The notes below the pieces were generated by a model. The model was not told the origin of the DNA. It ran no database searches and saw only the letters and a list, made by a program, of their open reading frames with translations. The translations under genes and the position numbers were made by a program. A stretch of DNA of 10,858 nucleotides, from positions 1 through 10,858 of the forward strand of contig CALAVE010000006.1 of NCBI GenBank assembly GCA_937892215.1, read 5' to 3'. Position 1 is the stretch's first letter. Every line of letters begins with the position of its first letter. The stretch comes from an uncultured Porphyromonadaceae bacterium (GTDB lineage Bacteria; Bacteroidota; Bacteroidia; Bacteroidales; Muribaculaceae). Below are positions 4,901 through 10,854 of the stretch, piece by piece.

Positions 4901-5378
4901 ACTCTAAACTCTCAACTCTAAACTTGCTCGAATAGAGATGGCTTGCCATCTCGTCGAGCAATTCATCCTGCTTGGTGGCGAGATAACCTTGATAGAGGTT
5001 GTCGCAGACGATGAACGTCTCAAACGGCACACCTTGAAACTGCGCGTCGATTGCCCGGTGCGAGCCAATTCTACAGAGCCTTACGGGCAATGTGGGCACG
5101 CTGTCAAGCCAGTCGAGCGAGGCAATGGCGGCGTTGATTTGGCTTGCCATAATCACAAATTCGTCTTTGGCGAATTTGCAGTACCAGCCTTTGCCGTAGC
5201 GGTGCATAACCTGCATACCCGACCAACGGAACAGGCAATAAGTCTTTACCTGCTGCGCAGGAAAGCCTTGCGCCAACAGACCGTACAAGTAACGGAGTTG
5301 CTTGTCGGTCAAATCTTCCCACTTGGTGGGAAGTTTGAGGTCAACATTGATGACCATGGTTTCAGAAGAAGTAGCCAT
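4863..5378 (-). CDS. Hypothetical phage protein with 3' end replaced by the IVP element
   Basis: A 171-residue protein with a conserved-looking core LPTKWEDLTDKQLRYLYGLLAQGFPAQQVKTYCLFRWSGM near the N-terminus, of a kind that follows connector genes in Bacteroidales prophages. The function is unknown. Codons up to Leu-Tyr-Ser-Ser appear native. The following residues KFRVESLEFSV are encoded by the right heptad arm read backwards, and the last few by the IVP gene in antisense, ending at the TGA at 4863. The natural C-terminus has therefore been lost or extended. The start at 5378 (MATSSETMV) overlaps the upstream stop by 17 bases; an alternative ATG at 5357 begins just after that stop. Confidence 0.7.
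   Translation of the reverse strand: MATSSETMVINVDLKLPTKWEDLTDKQLRYLYGLLAQGFPAQQVKTYCLFRWSGMQVMHRYGKGWYCKFAKDEFVIMASQINAAIASLDWLDSVPTLPVRLCRIGSHRAIDAQFQGVPFETFIVCDNLYQGYLATKQDELLDEMASHLYSSKFRVESLEFSVAPHNFVAAH
4895..4922. repeat. Right heptad arm of the IVP element
   Basis: Four 7-bp units: CACTAAA at 4895, CTCTAAA at 4902, CTCTCAA at 4909, CTCTAAA at 4916, then CT. The first unit carries the IVP stop codon. The order CACT-first then CT matches the right arm at 2345-2372. Confidence 0.8.
4924..4961. repeat. Long hairpin abutting the right heptad arm
   Basis: TTGCTCGA 4924-4931 pairs with TCGAGCAA 4954-4961, and inside it GAGATGG 4935-4941 pairs with CCATCTC 4946-4952 around a four-base loop. 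There are fifteen pairs with a 3/1 internal asymmetry. It lies within the last native codons of the 171-aa gene and begins two bases after the last heptad. Confidence 0.75.
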
Positions 5379-6216
5379 GAGCGTTCTTTTTGTTTTCAAA
5401 GATGGGTGGTTCAAAGAGTTTGTAGGTTGCGGAGCGCCGGAACTCCGGGAACTGCGCTTCGTGCTTTCGCATGAAGTCCACGATGTCGCGCAGCGACTGG
5501 ATGTTGAGCGGCTTGTCCTGCAAGGCGAGCACGATTACAGAGCGCAGCCGCTCTATAATCTGCGTGTGGCACGAGGCGGTGATGGAGAAGTCCCACGCCA
5601 TCGAGAGCACTTCCTCACGGAATACGGTGAGTTGTTCCGTGGATATGAACTCCTCGGCGATGCGCTGTTCAAGGTCAATGACCTTTGAGCGCAAGCCTAA
5701 GTAGTTCGCCCATCGGTGTTCGGTGAAGCCGCAGAGGTTCGCCAAGTCGATGTTCGGGAACAGCGTCGCGGTGAACCATTGGCGAGTGGGGCTTTGCCAC
5801 CACTCCTCACTGCGGAACAGATAGCCGACCAACTGCTCTATGCAGTCATCACGGCTCGTTTCGAGCGAGGCCATCAGCCGTGCCACACGGTCACGGCTGG
5901 CAGGTGCGACGTTCTGGTTGCTGACGATGCCGAAGCCGTTGGGCGTGAGCACAAGGTCGAGGCTGGGCACGGCACGCAGCATGGCTTCGTGCGTGACCAC
6001 ACAGGCGGCAACGAGGCGCACCGGCTCGTTCTCGTCAAGGGCAAGGAAGGAGTCGGCGTAGCCGTCTCCGATGAACTGCGAGAACAGCCACCGCTCTGCG
6101 GTCTCCAACCACGGCAGCACCTTGTCAAAGAAAGGCGTTTCGCCTTTCGCCGTGGCGAAAGCGTTGGGCAGGTATCTGCGCAACTGCGTGTCATTGGTTA
6201 TCAGTCTTGTTGCCAT
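5362..6216 (-). CDS. Head-tail connector-like phage protein (DUF6712-type)
   Basis: A 284-residue protein. The N-terminus (ITNDTQLRRYLPNAFATAKGETPFFDKVLPWLETAERWLFSQFIG) and the helical body resemble the DUF6712 family of Bacteroidetes prophages, usually found just after the portal gene and thought to help join head and tail. No catalytic motif is visible. The WWQSPTRQWFTATLFPNI stretch in the middle and the C-terminal FPEFRRSATYKLFE block are further recognisable family features. The start at 6216 overlaps the end of the portal-like gene by 26 bases, which suggests coupled translation. The family name is from memory and the connector role is from gene order. Confidence 0.65.
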   Translation of the reverse strand: MATRLITNDTQLRRYLPNAFATAKGETPFFDKVLPWLETAERWLFSQFIGDGYADSFLALDENEPVRLVAACVVTHEAMLRAVPSLDLVLTPNGFGIVSNQNVAPASRDRVARLMASLETSRDDCIEQLVGYLFRSEEWWQSPTRQWFTATLFPNIDLANLCGFTEHRWANYLGLRSKVIDLEQRIAEEFISTEQLTVFREEVLSMAWDFSITASCHTQIIERLRSVIVLALQDKPLNIQSLRDIVDFMRKHEAQFPEFRRSATYKLFEPPIFENKKNAHGYFF

Positions 6217-7555
6217 TGTCGTTATGATTGAGGGTTACACTTTTAGCGTCCTGATGCTCGGAGAGCAGCGTTAGTTGTATGAACGGCACATCGACTTTGC
6301 AGCCCTGCCAGCCGTTGAAGCGGATGATGATGCGATGCACGGTGAAAAGCAGGTCGTGATACGGCTTTTGCAGGGCTTGGGCGATGGTGTAGAGTTCTCG
6401 CTTGTCCGAGCCGGAATTGTTGGTCTGCGACTTGCCGGGCACGCTGCCGACAAGGTTACTATGCACGCGCATAGTAAAGCAGAACATATTGACGGCTTCC
6501 TGGATGTCGGTGCTCCAGTCGCCGCCCTCCTTGCTGTCGGAGTCAATCTTGTTGATGACGACCTCATGCTGAACCTCGCCTGTGGGAGCCACATAGAATG
6601 TGGAGAACCACACCTTGCCAGCGTTCTCAACGCCGGTGAGGAAGTCGAGGATCTGCTGCTTCTCACGGACGATGCGTTTCTGCTGCTGGTGGCGGTCGGT
6701 GATGCCCTCGCTCTTGAAAATCGAATCCCAGTACTTGTTGCTGATTTCGATTTGGTACTTGATGGGGGCGTTGTTTTTCAGCTTCGCCTCTTTCGCCATG
6801 CCGATGAGCTGCTTGATGTTGTACCACTTGCCCTTGAACAGGGCGGCGTAATAAGGTATCGGGTAATACGTGCTGTCAGGTGTGGGAACACGTGTCAGCA
6901 CGGCGAACTTGCGCGACTTGGTGCGGACGCGTCTGTGTCCGTCGTCGCCGGCGATGCGTCCGAGCCGAATGGCAAGGTCGCGCCACGGCGAATTGATGTC
7001 GAGCAAGTCGATGACCTCGATGTCCTCACGTCGGCTGACGGGCTGCCGCCAGTTGGCATAGAGGATTGAGCGGATTGCGCCGTCTTTGTCCGCAGGAGAA
7101 AGTCGGCAGTAGCAAGCCTCCTTGCGGAGCAAGCGGACAATCCTCGTGCCGTCGGTGTTCAGTATAATCACCGACACACAGAAGCCGAAGTGCTTGAAGT
7201 CCTGGCACACACCGAGGAAATATGAGGGCAGCGCGTTGTCGAGCAGGAAGTCCTCGACCTGCTGCTTGACCGCCGCGGCGCACTCGTCGGTGTTGTATTC
7301 AAGCCCGCTGCCGTAGCAGACTTCGGCGTTGAACTGCTGGCACGTCGATAGCGTCTCGTCGCTCTCGATGAGGTCAAGAATGTTGTAGGGCATGGCGTTG
7401 TCGCCGCCCCACGGCATATAGGACAGCGACTTGTCGATGACGGTAGGCACGATGTCGCAGTCCTCCTTGAACACCTTTCCCGAATCCACTTGGAATGCTG
7501 CGCTTGCGTTCAGCGAGGGAATGGTCTCTACACTATTGAAATTGAGTTCGTCCAT
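6191..7555 (-). CDS. Phage portal-like protein
   Basis: A 454-residue protein with the pattern of a phage portal, the ring at the capsid vertex through which DNA passes. Seen are YMPWGGDNAMPYNILDLIESDE (~46-67), a TCQQFNAEVCYGSGLEY block (~72-88), a central region leading to YYPIPYYAALFKGKWYNIKQLIGMAKEAKLKNNA (~230-263), and near the end FTMRVHSNLVGSVPGKSQ followed by KRELYTIAQALQKPYHDLLFTVHRIIIRF (~375-422). Late loss of charge order and a polar Asn/Asp-rich tail are also typical. The gene follows a 77-aa gene after 19 bases and overlaps the connector-like gene. No terminase or capsid gene is adjacent, so the portal call is probable and unproven. Confidence 0.6.
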   Translation of the reverse strand: MDELNFNSVETIPSLNASAAFQVDSGKVFKEDCDIVPTVIDKSLSYMPWGGDNAMPYNILDLIESDETLSTCQQFNAEVCYGSGLEYNTDECAAAVKQQVEDFLLDNALPSYFLGVCQDFKHFGFCVSVIILNTDGTRIVRLLRKEACYCRLSPADKDGAIRSILYANWRQPVSRREDIEVIDLLDINSPWRDLAIRLGRIAGDDGHRRVRTKSRKFAVLTRVPTPDSTYYPIPYYAALFKGKWYNIKQLIGMAKEAKLKNNAPIKYQIEISNKYWDSIFKSEGITDRHQQQKRIVREKQQILDFLTGVENAGKVWFSTFYVAPTGEVQHEVVINKIDSDSKEGGDWSTDIQEAVNMFCFTMRVHSNLVGSVPGKSQTNNSGSDKRELYTIAQALQKPYHDLLFTVHRIIIRFNGWQGCKVDVPFIQLTLLSEHQDAKSVTLNHNDNGNKTDNQ

Positions 7556-7574
7556 ATATTGGTGATTTTATTGG

Positions 7575-7808
7575 TTACAAGAAAATTTCCAAGCCGTTGA
7601 CCTCGAAGATGCAGCAAATTCGTGCCTGGCGAATTTGCCCGGAATTGAGCAGTTTGAACTGCTGCGTTCCCTTGTAGAAATTGTAGCGCAGCGGTATGCA
7701 ATTTCGCCACTCTTGTATTTCGCCCGATTTGGTCCAGAGCTTGATGTCGACGGGGTCGCCGGCTTTCAGCATCTTGCGGAGCGTGGATATGTGAATTGAA
7801 TGTGCCAT
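7575..7808 (-). CDS. Small hypothetical phage protein
   Basis: A 77-residue protein, MAHSIHISTLRKMLKAGDPVDIKLWTKSG at the N-terminus, with alternating polar and hydrophobic residues that suggest a small beta-barrel. The GDPVDIKLWTKSGEIQEW block resembles an SH3- or OB-like strand pair, but this is only a shape impression. The ATG shares one base with the TGA of the upstream gene (TGATG at 7806-7810), so translation is coupled. No function is assigned. Confidence 0.7.
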   Translation of the reverse strand: MAHSIHISTLRKMLKAGDPVDIKLWTKSGEIQEWRNCIPLRYNFYKGTQQFKLLNSGQIRQARICCIFEVNGLEIFL

Positions 7809-8932
7809 CAGTTGTAACTGGGGTTAAACGGTTCGGTAAAAATACGCTCGTGATCCACGGAGAGATAATCCGTGGGCAGGAGCGGACGGCGGTCGCTATA
7901 CTGGTATGTGAACTTGACGGAGTTAAGTTCGCCGTCGCGGTCGTGGATTTCACAGGTGAAGTCCGTAATCAACACAATCGGCATATATTGCGGATTGTAG
8001 TTCTGACTGTATTCTTCCTCGAAGTCGGTGCGTTTGGTTGCCAAGCGCACGTCGTGGGAGTAGAACAGCTGCTCGATCCATCGGGCTTGCTCCATCGTCA
8101 AGCCGGAGGTTTCCACTTCGTACTCTTTCTCGTTCTGCTGGTTGTAAAATGTCGAGATGCGATTGGTGACCGCGATTGAGCGGTCCACTTTGGGTTTGTG
8201 CGTGGTGACGGCGTGCAGTGCGCACAACTCATAGCAGTTGAAGGCATTGCGGAAGTATAACGCCACCGGGGGCTCGTTGTCCTGCACATAGAATGTGAAG
8301 GCACGTTGCCCTGCGTGAAGGCTGTATGCAAGCAGCCTCACGCGGTCGGGGGTGTGGTCGTAGCCATCGGTCACCCAGCCCATCATGGACTCGTAGGTGA
8401 CTTCAATCCTCTCGATGCGGTCTCGGTTGTAGGAGCCACGGAACTCCTTGCGCACTTCAAGGCGCGGCTCTGCGCCGTCATAACTCACCACCAGTTCGTG
8501 GCGTATGGTCACGTCCTCACCTGCGGCGGCAAAGAAATACAGGTATTCGGTTGCCAGCCGTGAGGTGAGCTTGGCGGACTGCGTGTTGAGGAAGTTGTTC
8601 CGCAGGAACTCGGCGGTGTCGCCGGTGAAGTGCTGCTCCATGTAGATTACCTGAAACTCACGGAGCGATGTAGTCGTTCCGTTGTGTTTCACCGACAGAA
8701 TGAACCTGTCAAGGGTGAGGTTGCGGTCGCACAGGTAATACTCAATCACGGAGCGGACATCGTGAACGGTGATTGATCTGCCGTAAGGAAAATGCGAAGC
8801 GGAGAATATGTTGTAGTCCCGGGTGTCGATGCACACTTCCGCCTCGTTGTCATCGCCGAGCGAAATAACGAGGTCGGGAATCTGCGATGAGAACATCAAG
8901 TCCTGCAATTCGGTTACTAAAGTTACTGCCAT
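7808..8932 (-). CDS. Hypothetical phage structural protein, possibly tail
   Basis: A 374-residue protein, first gene of the leftward operon. The start is the ATG at 8932, a few bases after the expected transcription start; the longer frame to 9304 has no promoter logic and overlaps the methyltransferase. It is rich in beta-strand patterns, with few long helices and many Tyr and Phe. Recognisable stretches are LGDDNEAEVCIDTRDYNIFSASHFPYG (~25-51), TYESMMGWVTDGYDHTPDRVRLLAY in the middle and SGLTMEQARWIEQLFYSHDVRLA (~290-312). This is compatible with a distal tail or baseplate protein, but no family is recognised with confidence. Confidence 0.7.
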   Translation of the reverse strand: MAVTLVTELQDLMFSSQIPDLVISLGDDNEAEVCIDTRDYNIFSASHFPYGRSITVHDVRSVIEYYLCDRNLTLDRFILSVKHNGTTTSLREFQVIYMEQHFTGDTAEFLRNNFLNTQSAKLTSRLATEYLYFFAAAGEDVTIRHELVVSYDGAEPRLEVRKEFRGSYNRDRIERIEVTYESMMGWVTDGYDHTPDRVRLLAYSLHAGQRAFTFYVQDNEPPVALYFRNAFNCYELCALHAVTTHKPKVDRSIAVTNRISTFYNQQNEKEYEVETSGLTMEQARWIEQLFYSHDVRLATKRTDFEEEYSQNYNPQYMPIVLITDFTCEIHDRDGELNSVKFTYQYSDRRPLLPTDYLSVDHERIFTEPFNPSYN

Positions 8933-8953
8933 AGTGGTTGCTGTTGTTTGTTG

Positions 8954-8984
8954 CAAAGGTACTCTCACGCTATCGGACGGCAAA
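8954..8984 (-). promoter_or_regulatory. Main leftward promoter of the structural operon
   Basis: On the minus strand TTTG (8984 to 8981), 19 bases, then TACCTTTG (8961 to 8954), a full Bacteroidetes consensus. The expected start point is near 8948, giving a leader of about 15 bases before the ATG at 8932. Confidence 0.75.
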
Positions 8985-9030
8985 AGACAACAATTCCAGC
9001 CCAATGATGGGCAGGGTTCAAAAAAAATCG

Positions 9031-9038
9031 TACATTTG
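9031..9038 (+). promoter_or_regulatory. Rightward promoter -7 box of the methyltransferase
   Basis: TACATTTG fits TAnnTTTG, 23 bases before the ATG at 9062, with the common CAG following it. No good -33 element is seen at 19-21 bases. With the leftward promoter it forms a divergent promoter region (8933-9061). Confidence 0.55.
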
Positions 9039-9061
9039 CAGTCTAAAAAACAAACTATTCG

Positions 9062-9916
9062 ATGGAACAATCTACAATACCCAGCAAATATACCTCTCTC
9101 ACAGGCCAGCAGGAAAACCGACGGCTCGACATTCAGAATCGTGCCCTTGGTCATTTCGACCGCGACATATATTTGAACATACTTGGAAAGTATTGTCAAC
9201 CGATTATTCTTGACGTGGGCTGTGGGACAGGCACAATGATGAGTCATATCCTCGCCGACATTCCGTCGCACTTCTATGTGGGAATAGACAAGATGCCACA
9301 GCAAATAGAGCTTGCTCGGCGGAATGTGCAGGATGGGATATTCCGTACAGCCGATGTGGAGCGAGAAGGTTTCCTCTCAACCATGAAGACTATAATGGAA
9401 GAATGTGGAATCAAATGTTTTGACGTGATCAACTGCTCGATGGTCATCATGCACTTGACTGATCCAGTATCGGTGTTGGCGCACCTCAAGCCCCTGCTCG
9501 GTCCTGGCGGAACGCTCATCGTGCGCGACATCGACGACGGACTGCAATATGCCTGGCCTGATGCCGGAGGACGCTTTGCTCGGCTCTTTGACATCATCGC
9601 TCGCGACACACGCATGGGCGACCGTCATTGTGGGAGAAAGATATTCAGTTATCTTAAAAATGCCGGATTTCAAACAGTACGGCTCAATCGTGCCGGTCTC
9701 TCCACCGCCTCAATCGACGATAAATTGCTACTCTATGAGTTGGCAATCCCTACTCTGCTGCATTATATGGAGCAACGCCACCTCAAAGAACCCGATAATG
9801 CGCAATGGAAAGTCGACTATGAGTGGTTCCGCGACAACATCTACGCTATGGAGCAGTCATTCCACAAGGATGACTTCATCTTCTCGGCAGGGTTCATGAA
9901 CTTCACAGCCGAATAG
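9062..9916 (+). CDS. Class I SAM-dependent methyltransferase
   Basis: A 284-residue methyltransferase. The SAM-binding motif I is ILDVGCGTGTMM (~49-60), an acidic motif II follows in GIDKMPQQIELARRN (~74-88), and the later motifs are DVINCSMVIMHLTDP (~120-134) and LKPLLGPGGTLIVRDIDD (~140-157). The methyl acceptor cannot be told from sequence. It resembles chromosomal small-molecule or UbiE-like enzymes and not phage DNA methyltransferases, because no DPPY-type or Cys catalytic motif is seen. It stands alone on the plus strand with its own promoter between leftward phage genes, as expected for a lysogenic-conversion (moron) gene. A host gene bordering an insertion is the alternative, but the phage-like small genes to its right make that less likely. 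Confidence 0.85.
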   Translation: MEQSTIPSKYTSLTGQQENRRLDIQNRALGHFDRDIYLNILGKYCQPIILDVGCGTGTMMSHILADIPSHFYVGIDKMPQQIELARRNVQDGIFRTADVEREGFLSTMKTIMEECGIKCFDVINCSMVIMHLTDPVSVLAHLKPLLGPGGTLIVRDIDDGLQYAWPDAGGRFARLFDIIARDTRMGDRHCGRKIFSYLKNAGFQTVRLNRAGLSTASIDDKLLLYELAIPTLLHYMEQRHLKEPDNAQWKVDYEWFRDNIYAMEQSFHKDDFIFSAGFMNFTAE

Positions 9917-9981
9917 TGGAATTAACTGCCAACCAGAGTGCGTCTCACACATTTGCCAAAGGGCGGTGGGTGGGTCAAGTC

Positions 9982-10010
9982 GCCGTGGGTGTCTGAAAAG
10001 ACCACACGGC
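9982..10010. repeat. Stem-loop downstream of the methyltransferase
   Basis: GCCGTG 9982-9987 pairs with CACGGC 10005-10010, with a further imperfect inner stem around GTCT 9991-9994 and AGAC 9999-10002. No U-run follows on either strand. The 250-bp stretch 9917-10166 holds no supported gene, only this hairpin, a heptad array, a terminator and another hairpin. Confidence 0.45.
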
Positions 10011-10018
10011 CAAAATTT

Positions 10019-10046
10019 CTCTACTCGTTACTCTCTCCTCTCTACT
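10019..10046. repeat. Single heptad array (4 units)
   Basis: Four 7-bp units: CTCTACT at 10019, CGTTACT at 10026, CTCTCCT at 10033, CTCTACT at 10040. It resembles the CTCTAAA and CGCTAAC arrays elsewhere in the window but has no inverted partner nearby. Confidence 0.55.
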
Positions 10047-10070
10047 CACGGAGCGAAGCGGAGTTTTTTT
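10044..10070 (+). terminator. Possible intrinsic terminator after the methyltransferase
   Basis: ACTC 10044-10047 and CG 10049-10050 pair with CG 10059-10060 and GAGT 10061-10064 (one bulged A), followed by a T-run ending at 10070. It is ~130 bases past the methyltransferase stop and directly continues the heptad array. Confidence 0.5.
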
Positions 10071-10117
10071 GGGGTGTCCTTGTGACCTCACGGCTCGGTG
10101 TCGCGTTCCGCCATAAC

Positions 10118-10148
10118 GAGCAAAGCCACCTTTGCAGGTGGCTCGCTC
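10118..10148. repeat. Strong hairpin between convergent genes
   Basis: AGCCACCT 10124-10131 pairs perfectly with AGGTGGCT 10136-10143 around a TTGC loop, and GAGC 10118-10121 extends it by pairing with GCTC 10145-10148. It sits just past the stop of the leftward 79-aa gene and may end or protect that transcript, though no U-run is present. Confidence 0.6.
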
Positions 10149-10166
10149 TCGGTGTGGCTGGCGGTG

Positions 10167-10406
10167 TTAACCTCCCCACCAATAAGTGTCGGGGGTGACG
10201 TATTCGCCAAAAACTTCCTCCTCCAAATCATAGAACACGTCCGACAAGTGCATTTGCAGCTTGGTATTCCACGGATTGCGCTTCATGTCGATTAGGGTGC
10301 TAATCAACTTCGATGCGTGCTTGATGTCGAGGGGCTGCAAGTCCACATTGCAGTAAATGGGGTGCAGCTTCTTCAGCAGGGCAATTTGCTTGGGTGTTGC
10401 TTTCAT
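10167..10406 (-). CDS. Small phage protein with a T-x2-Q-x3-L helix motif
   Basis: A 79-residue protein. The N-terminus MKATPKQIALLKKLHP followed by HASKLISTLIDM (residues 28-39) fits a short helical motif (T-x2-Q then AS-x-LI-x-L) found as a tail or stand-alone unit in many phage replication and accessory proteins; its role is unknown. The C-terminus ends in PDTYWWGG. The ATG at 10406 is preferred; a GTG at 10412 would add two residues. It is the last of three small leftward genes and is 58 bases from the Cys-rich gene upstream. Confidence 0.7.
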   Translation of the reverse strand: MKATPKQIALLKKLHPIYCNVDLQPLDIKHASKLISTLIDMKRNPWNTKLQMHLSDVFYDLEEEVFGEYVTPDTYWWGG

Positions 10407-10423
10407 CGTCACGGTTGTTTTAT

Positions 10424-10444
10424 GGTGAGCGGCTCTCGCTCGCC
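10424..10444. repeat. Hairpin between the Cys-rich and 79-aa genes
   Basis: GGTGAGCG 10424-10431 pairs with CGCTCGCC 10437-10444 (one G-T pair) around GCTCT. It is another GAGCG/CGCTC stem of the type seen at 2375-2389. Confidence 0.5.
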
Positions 10445-10464
10445 CACCTTGTTAAACATTCTTT

Positions 10465-10602
10465 TCAATCTTCCTCCCAATCGGGGCAGGTGCTTTGCTC
10501 GCTTACTTGTTCATCGTGCTTGGTGCAGTGCCACAAGTGCCAGCCGCAAGCGGCTGCGAATTTGCAGTAATAGCAAATTTCCTCTACTCTCTTACTTGCC
10601 AT
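10465..10602 (-). CDS. Small Cys-rich protein, probable zinc-binding
   Basis: A 45-residue frame starting MASKRVEEICYYCKF, with cysteines at 10, 13, 19, 26 and 39, histidines at 22, 25 and 29, and the ending TCPDWEED. The pattern C-x2-C, C, C-x2-H then C-x2-WE resembles short zinc-ribbon or knuckle-like proteins found in Bacteroidales prophage accessory regions. The ATG at 10602 lies inside the end of the upstream gene (11-base overlap, different frame), a usual sign of coupling, and the TGA is at 10465. Function is unknown; DNA binding or inhibition of a host protein are possibilities. Two palindromes (10541-10556 and 10559-10579) fall within this frame. Confidence 0.65.
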   Translation of the reverse strand: MASKRVEEICYYCKFAAACGWHLWHCTKHDEQVSEQSTCPDWEED

Positions 10603-10789
10603 GAGTGATTTTTACTATTTCGTTAAACACTTCAATTTCGAGAAAAAGCAGGTGCGCAAATTTCTCCTCTCTCACTGCGATTTCAAGCGGCTTTTCATCG
10701 CCTTGCTTGTACTTCATAAACACAAGTACGGCATTAGCCAAATAGCCGTGTAACTTGTTCAAGTCCTGCAAATTCATTTTTTCAATCAT
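10592..10789 (-). CDS. Small hypothetical phage protein
   Basis: A 65-residue, mostly helical and charged protein, MIEKMNLQDLNKLHGYLANAV at the start, with LEIAVREEKFAHLLFLEIEVF in the second half. No motif is recognised. A second ATG at 10777 (MNLQDL) is an equally reasonable start. It is first of the three small leftward genes in the window, overlapping the Cys-rich gene. Confidence 0.6.
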   Translation of the reverse strand: MIEKMNLQDLNKLHGYLANAVLVFMKYKQGDEKPLEIAVREEKFAHLLFLEIEVFNEIVKITHGK

Positions 10790-10801
10790 AGTTCGGGGGT
10801 G

Positions 10802-10854
10802 TTATGAGGGTGTGTCATAATTCTGGCGCACCCTTTTGTTGTAACATGTTGTAA
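10802..10854. promoter_or_regulatory. Candidate operator region upstream of the small genes
   Basis: TTATGA 10802-10807 and TCATAA 10815-10820 form an inverted repeat. TGTTGTAA occurs twice as a direct repeat at 10837-10844 and 10847-10854, exactly one helical turn apart. No full promoter consensus is visible before the window ends. Confidence 0.35.

Larger units (their letters stand above)
4470..4922 (+). mobile_element. Heptad-flanked IVP (S23) element inserted between two phage genes
   Basis: A 453-bp unit consisting of a left heptad arm, a promoter, a single four-helix-bundle gene and a right heptad arm in inverted orientation. It interrupts the leftward operon, is transcribed against it, and its right arm lies inside the 3' end of the neighbouring reading frame. 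The last sense codon and stop codon of the IVP gene are the first heptad of the right arm (CACTAAA, 4895-4901), so gene and repeats form one unit. No transposase or clear target-site duplication is visible. Mobility is inferred from position and from the gene-less relative at 2293-2372. Confidence 0.55.

Noticed and set aside
6275..7069. Plus-strand frame of 264 codons
   Set aside because: It is a shadow of the portal-like gene: high GC at wobble positions opens the opposite frame, and the protein has no motif.
8933..9304. N-terminal extension of the 374-aa gene to 9304
   Set aside because: The extension crosses the divergent promoters and the methyltransferase start; the ATG at 8932 follows a full promoter consensus directly.
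10413..10457. Tiny frame MFNKVGEREPLTIKQP between the small genes
   Set aside because: Only 16 codons with no supporting features; it may be a leader but cannot be supported.
10541..10579. Two palindromes (CAGCCGC/GCGGCTG and AATTTGC/GCAAATT) as regulatory hairpins
   Set aside because: Both fall within the newly recognised Cys-rich coding frame and may be coincidental.
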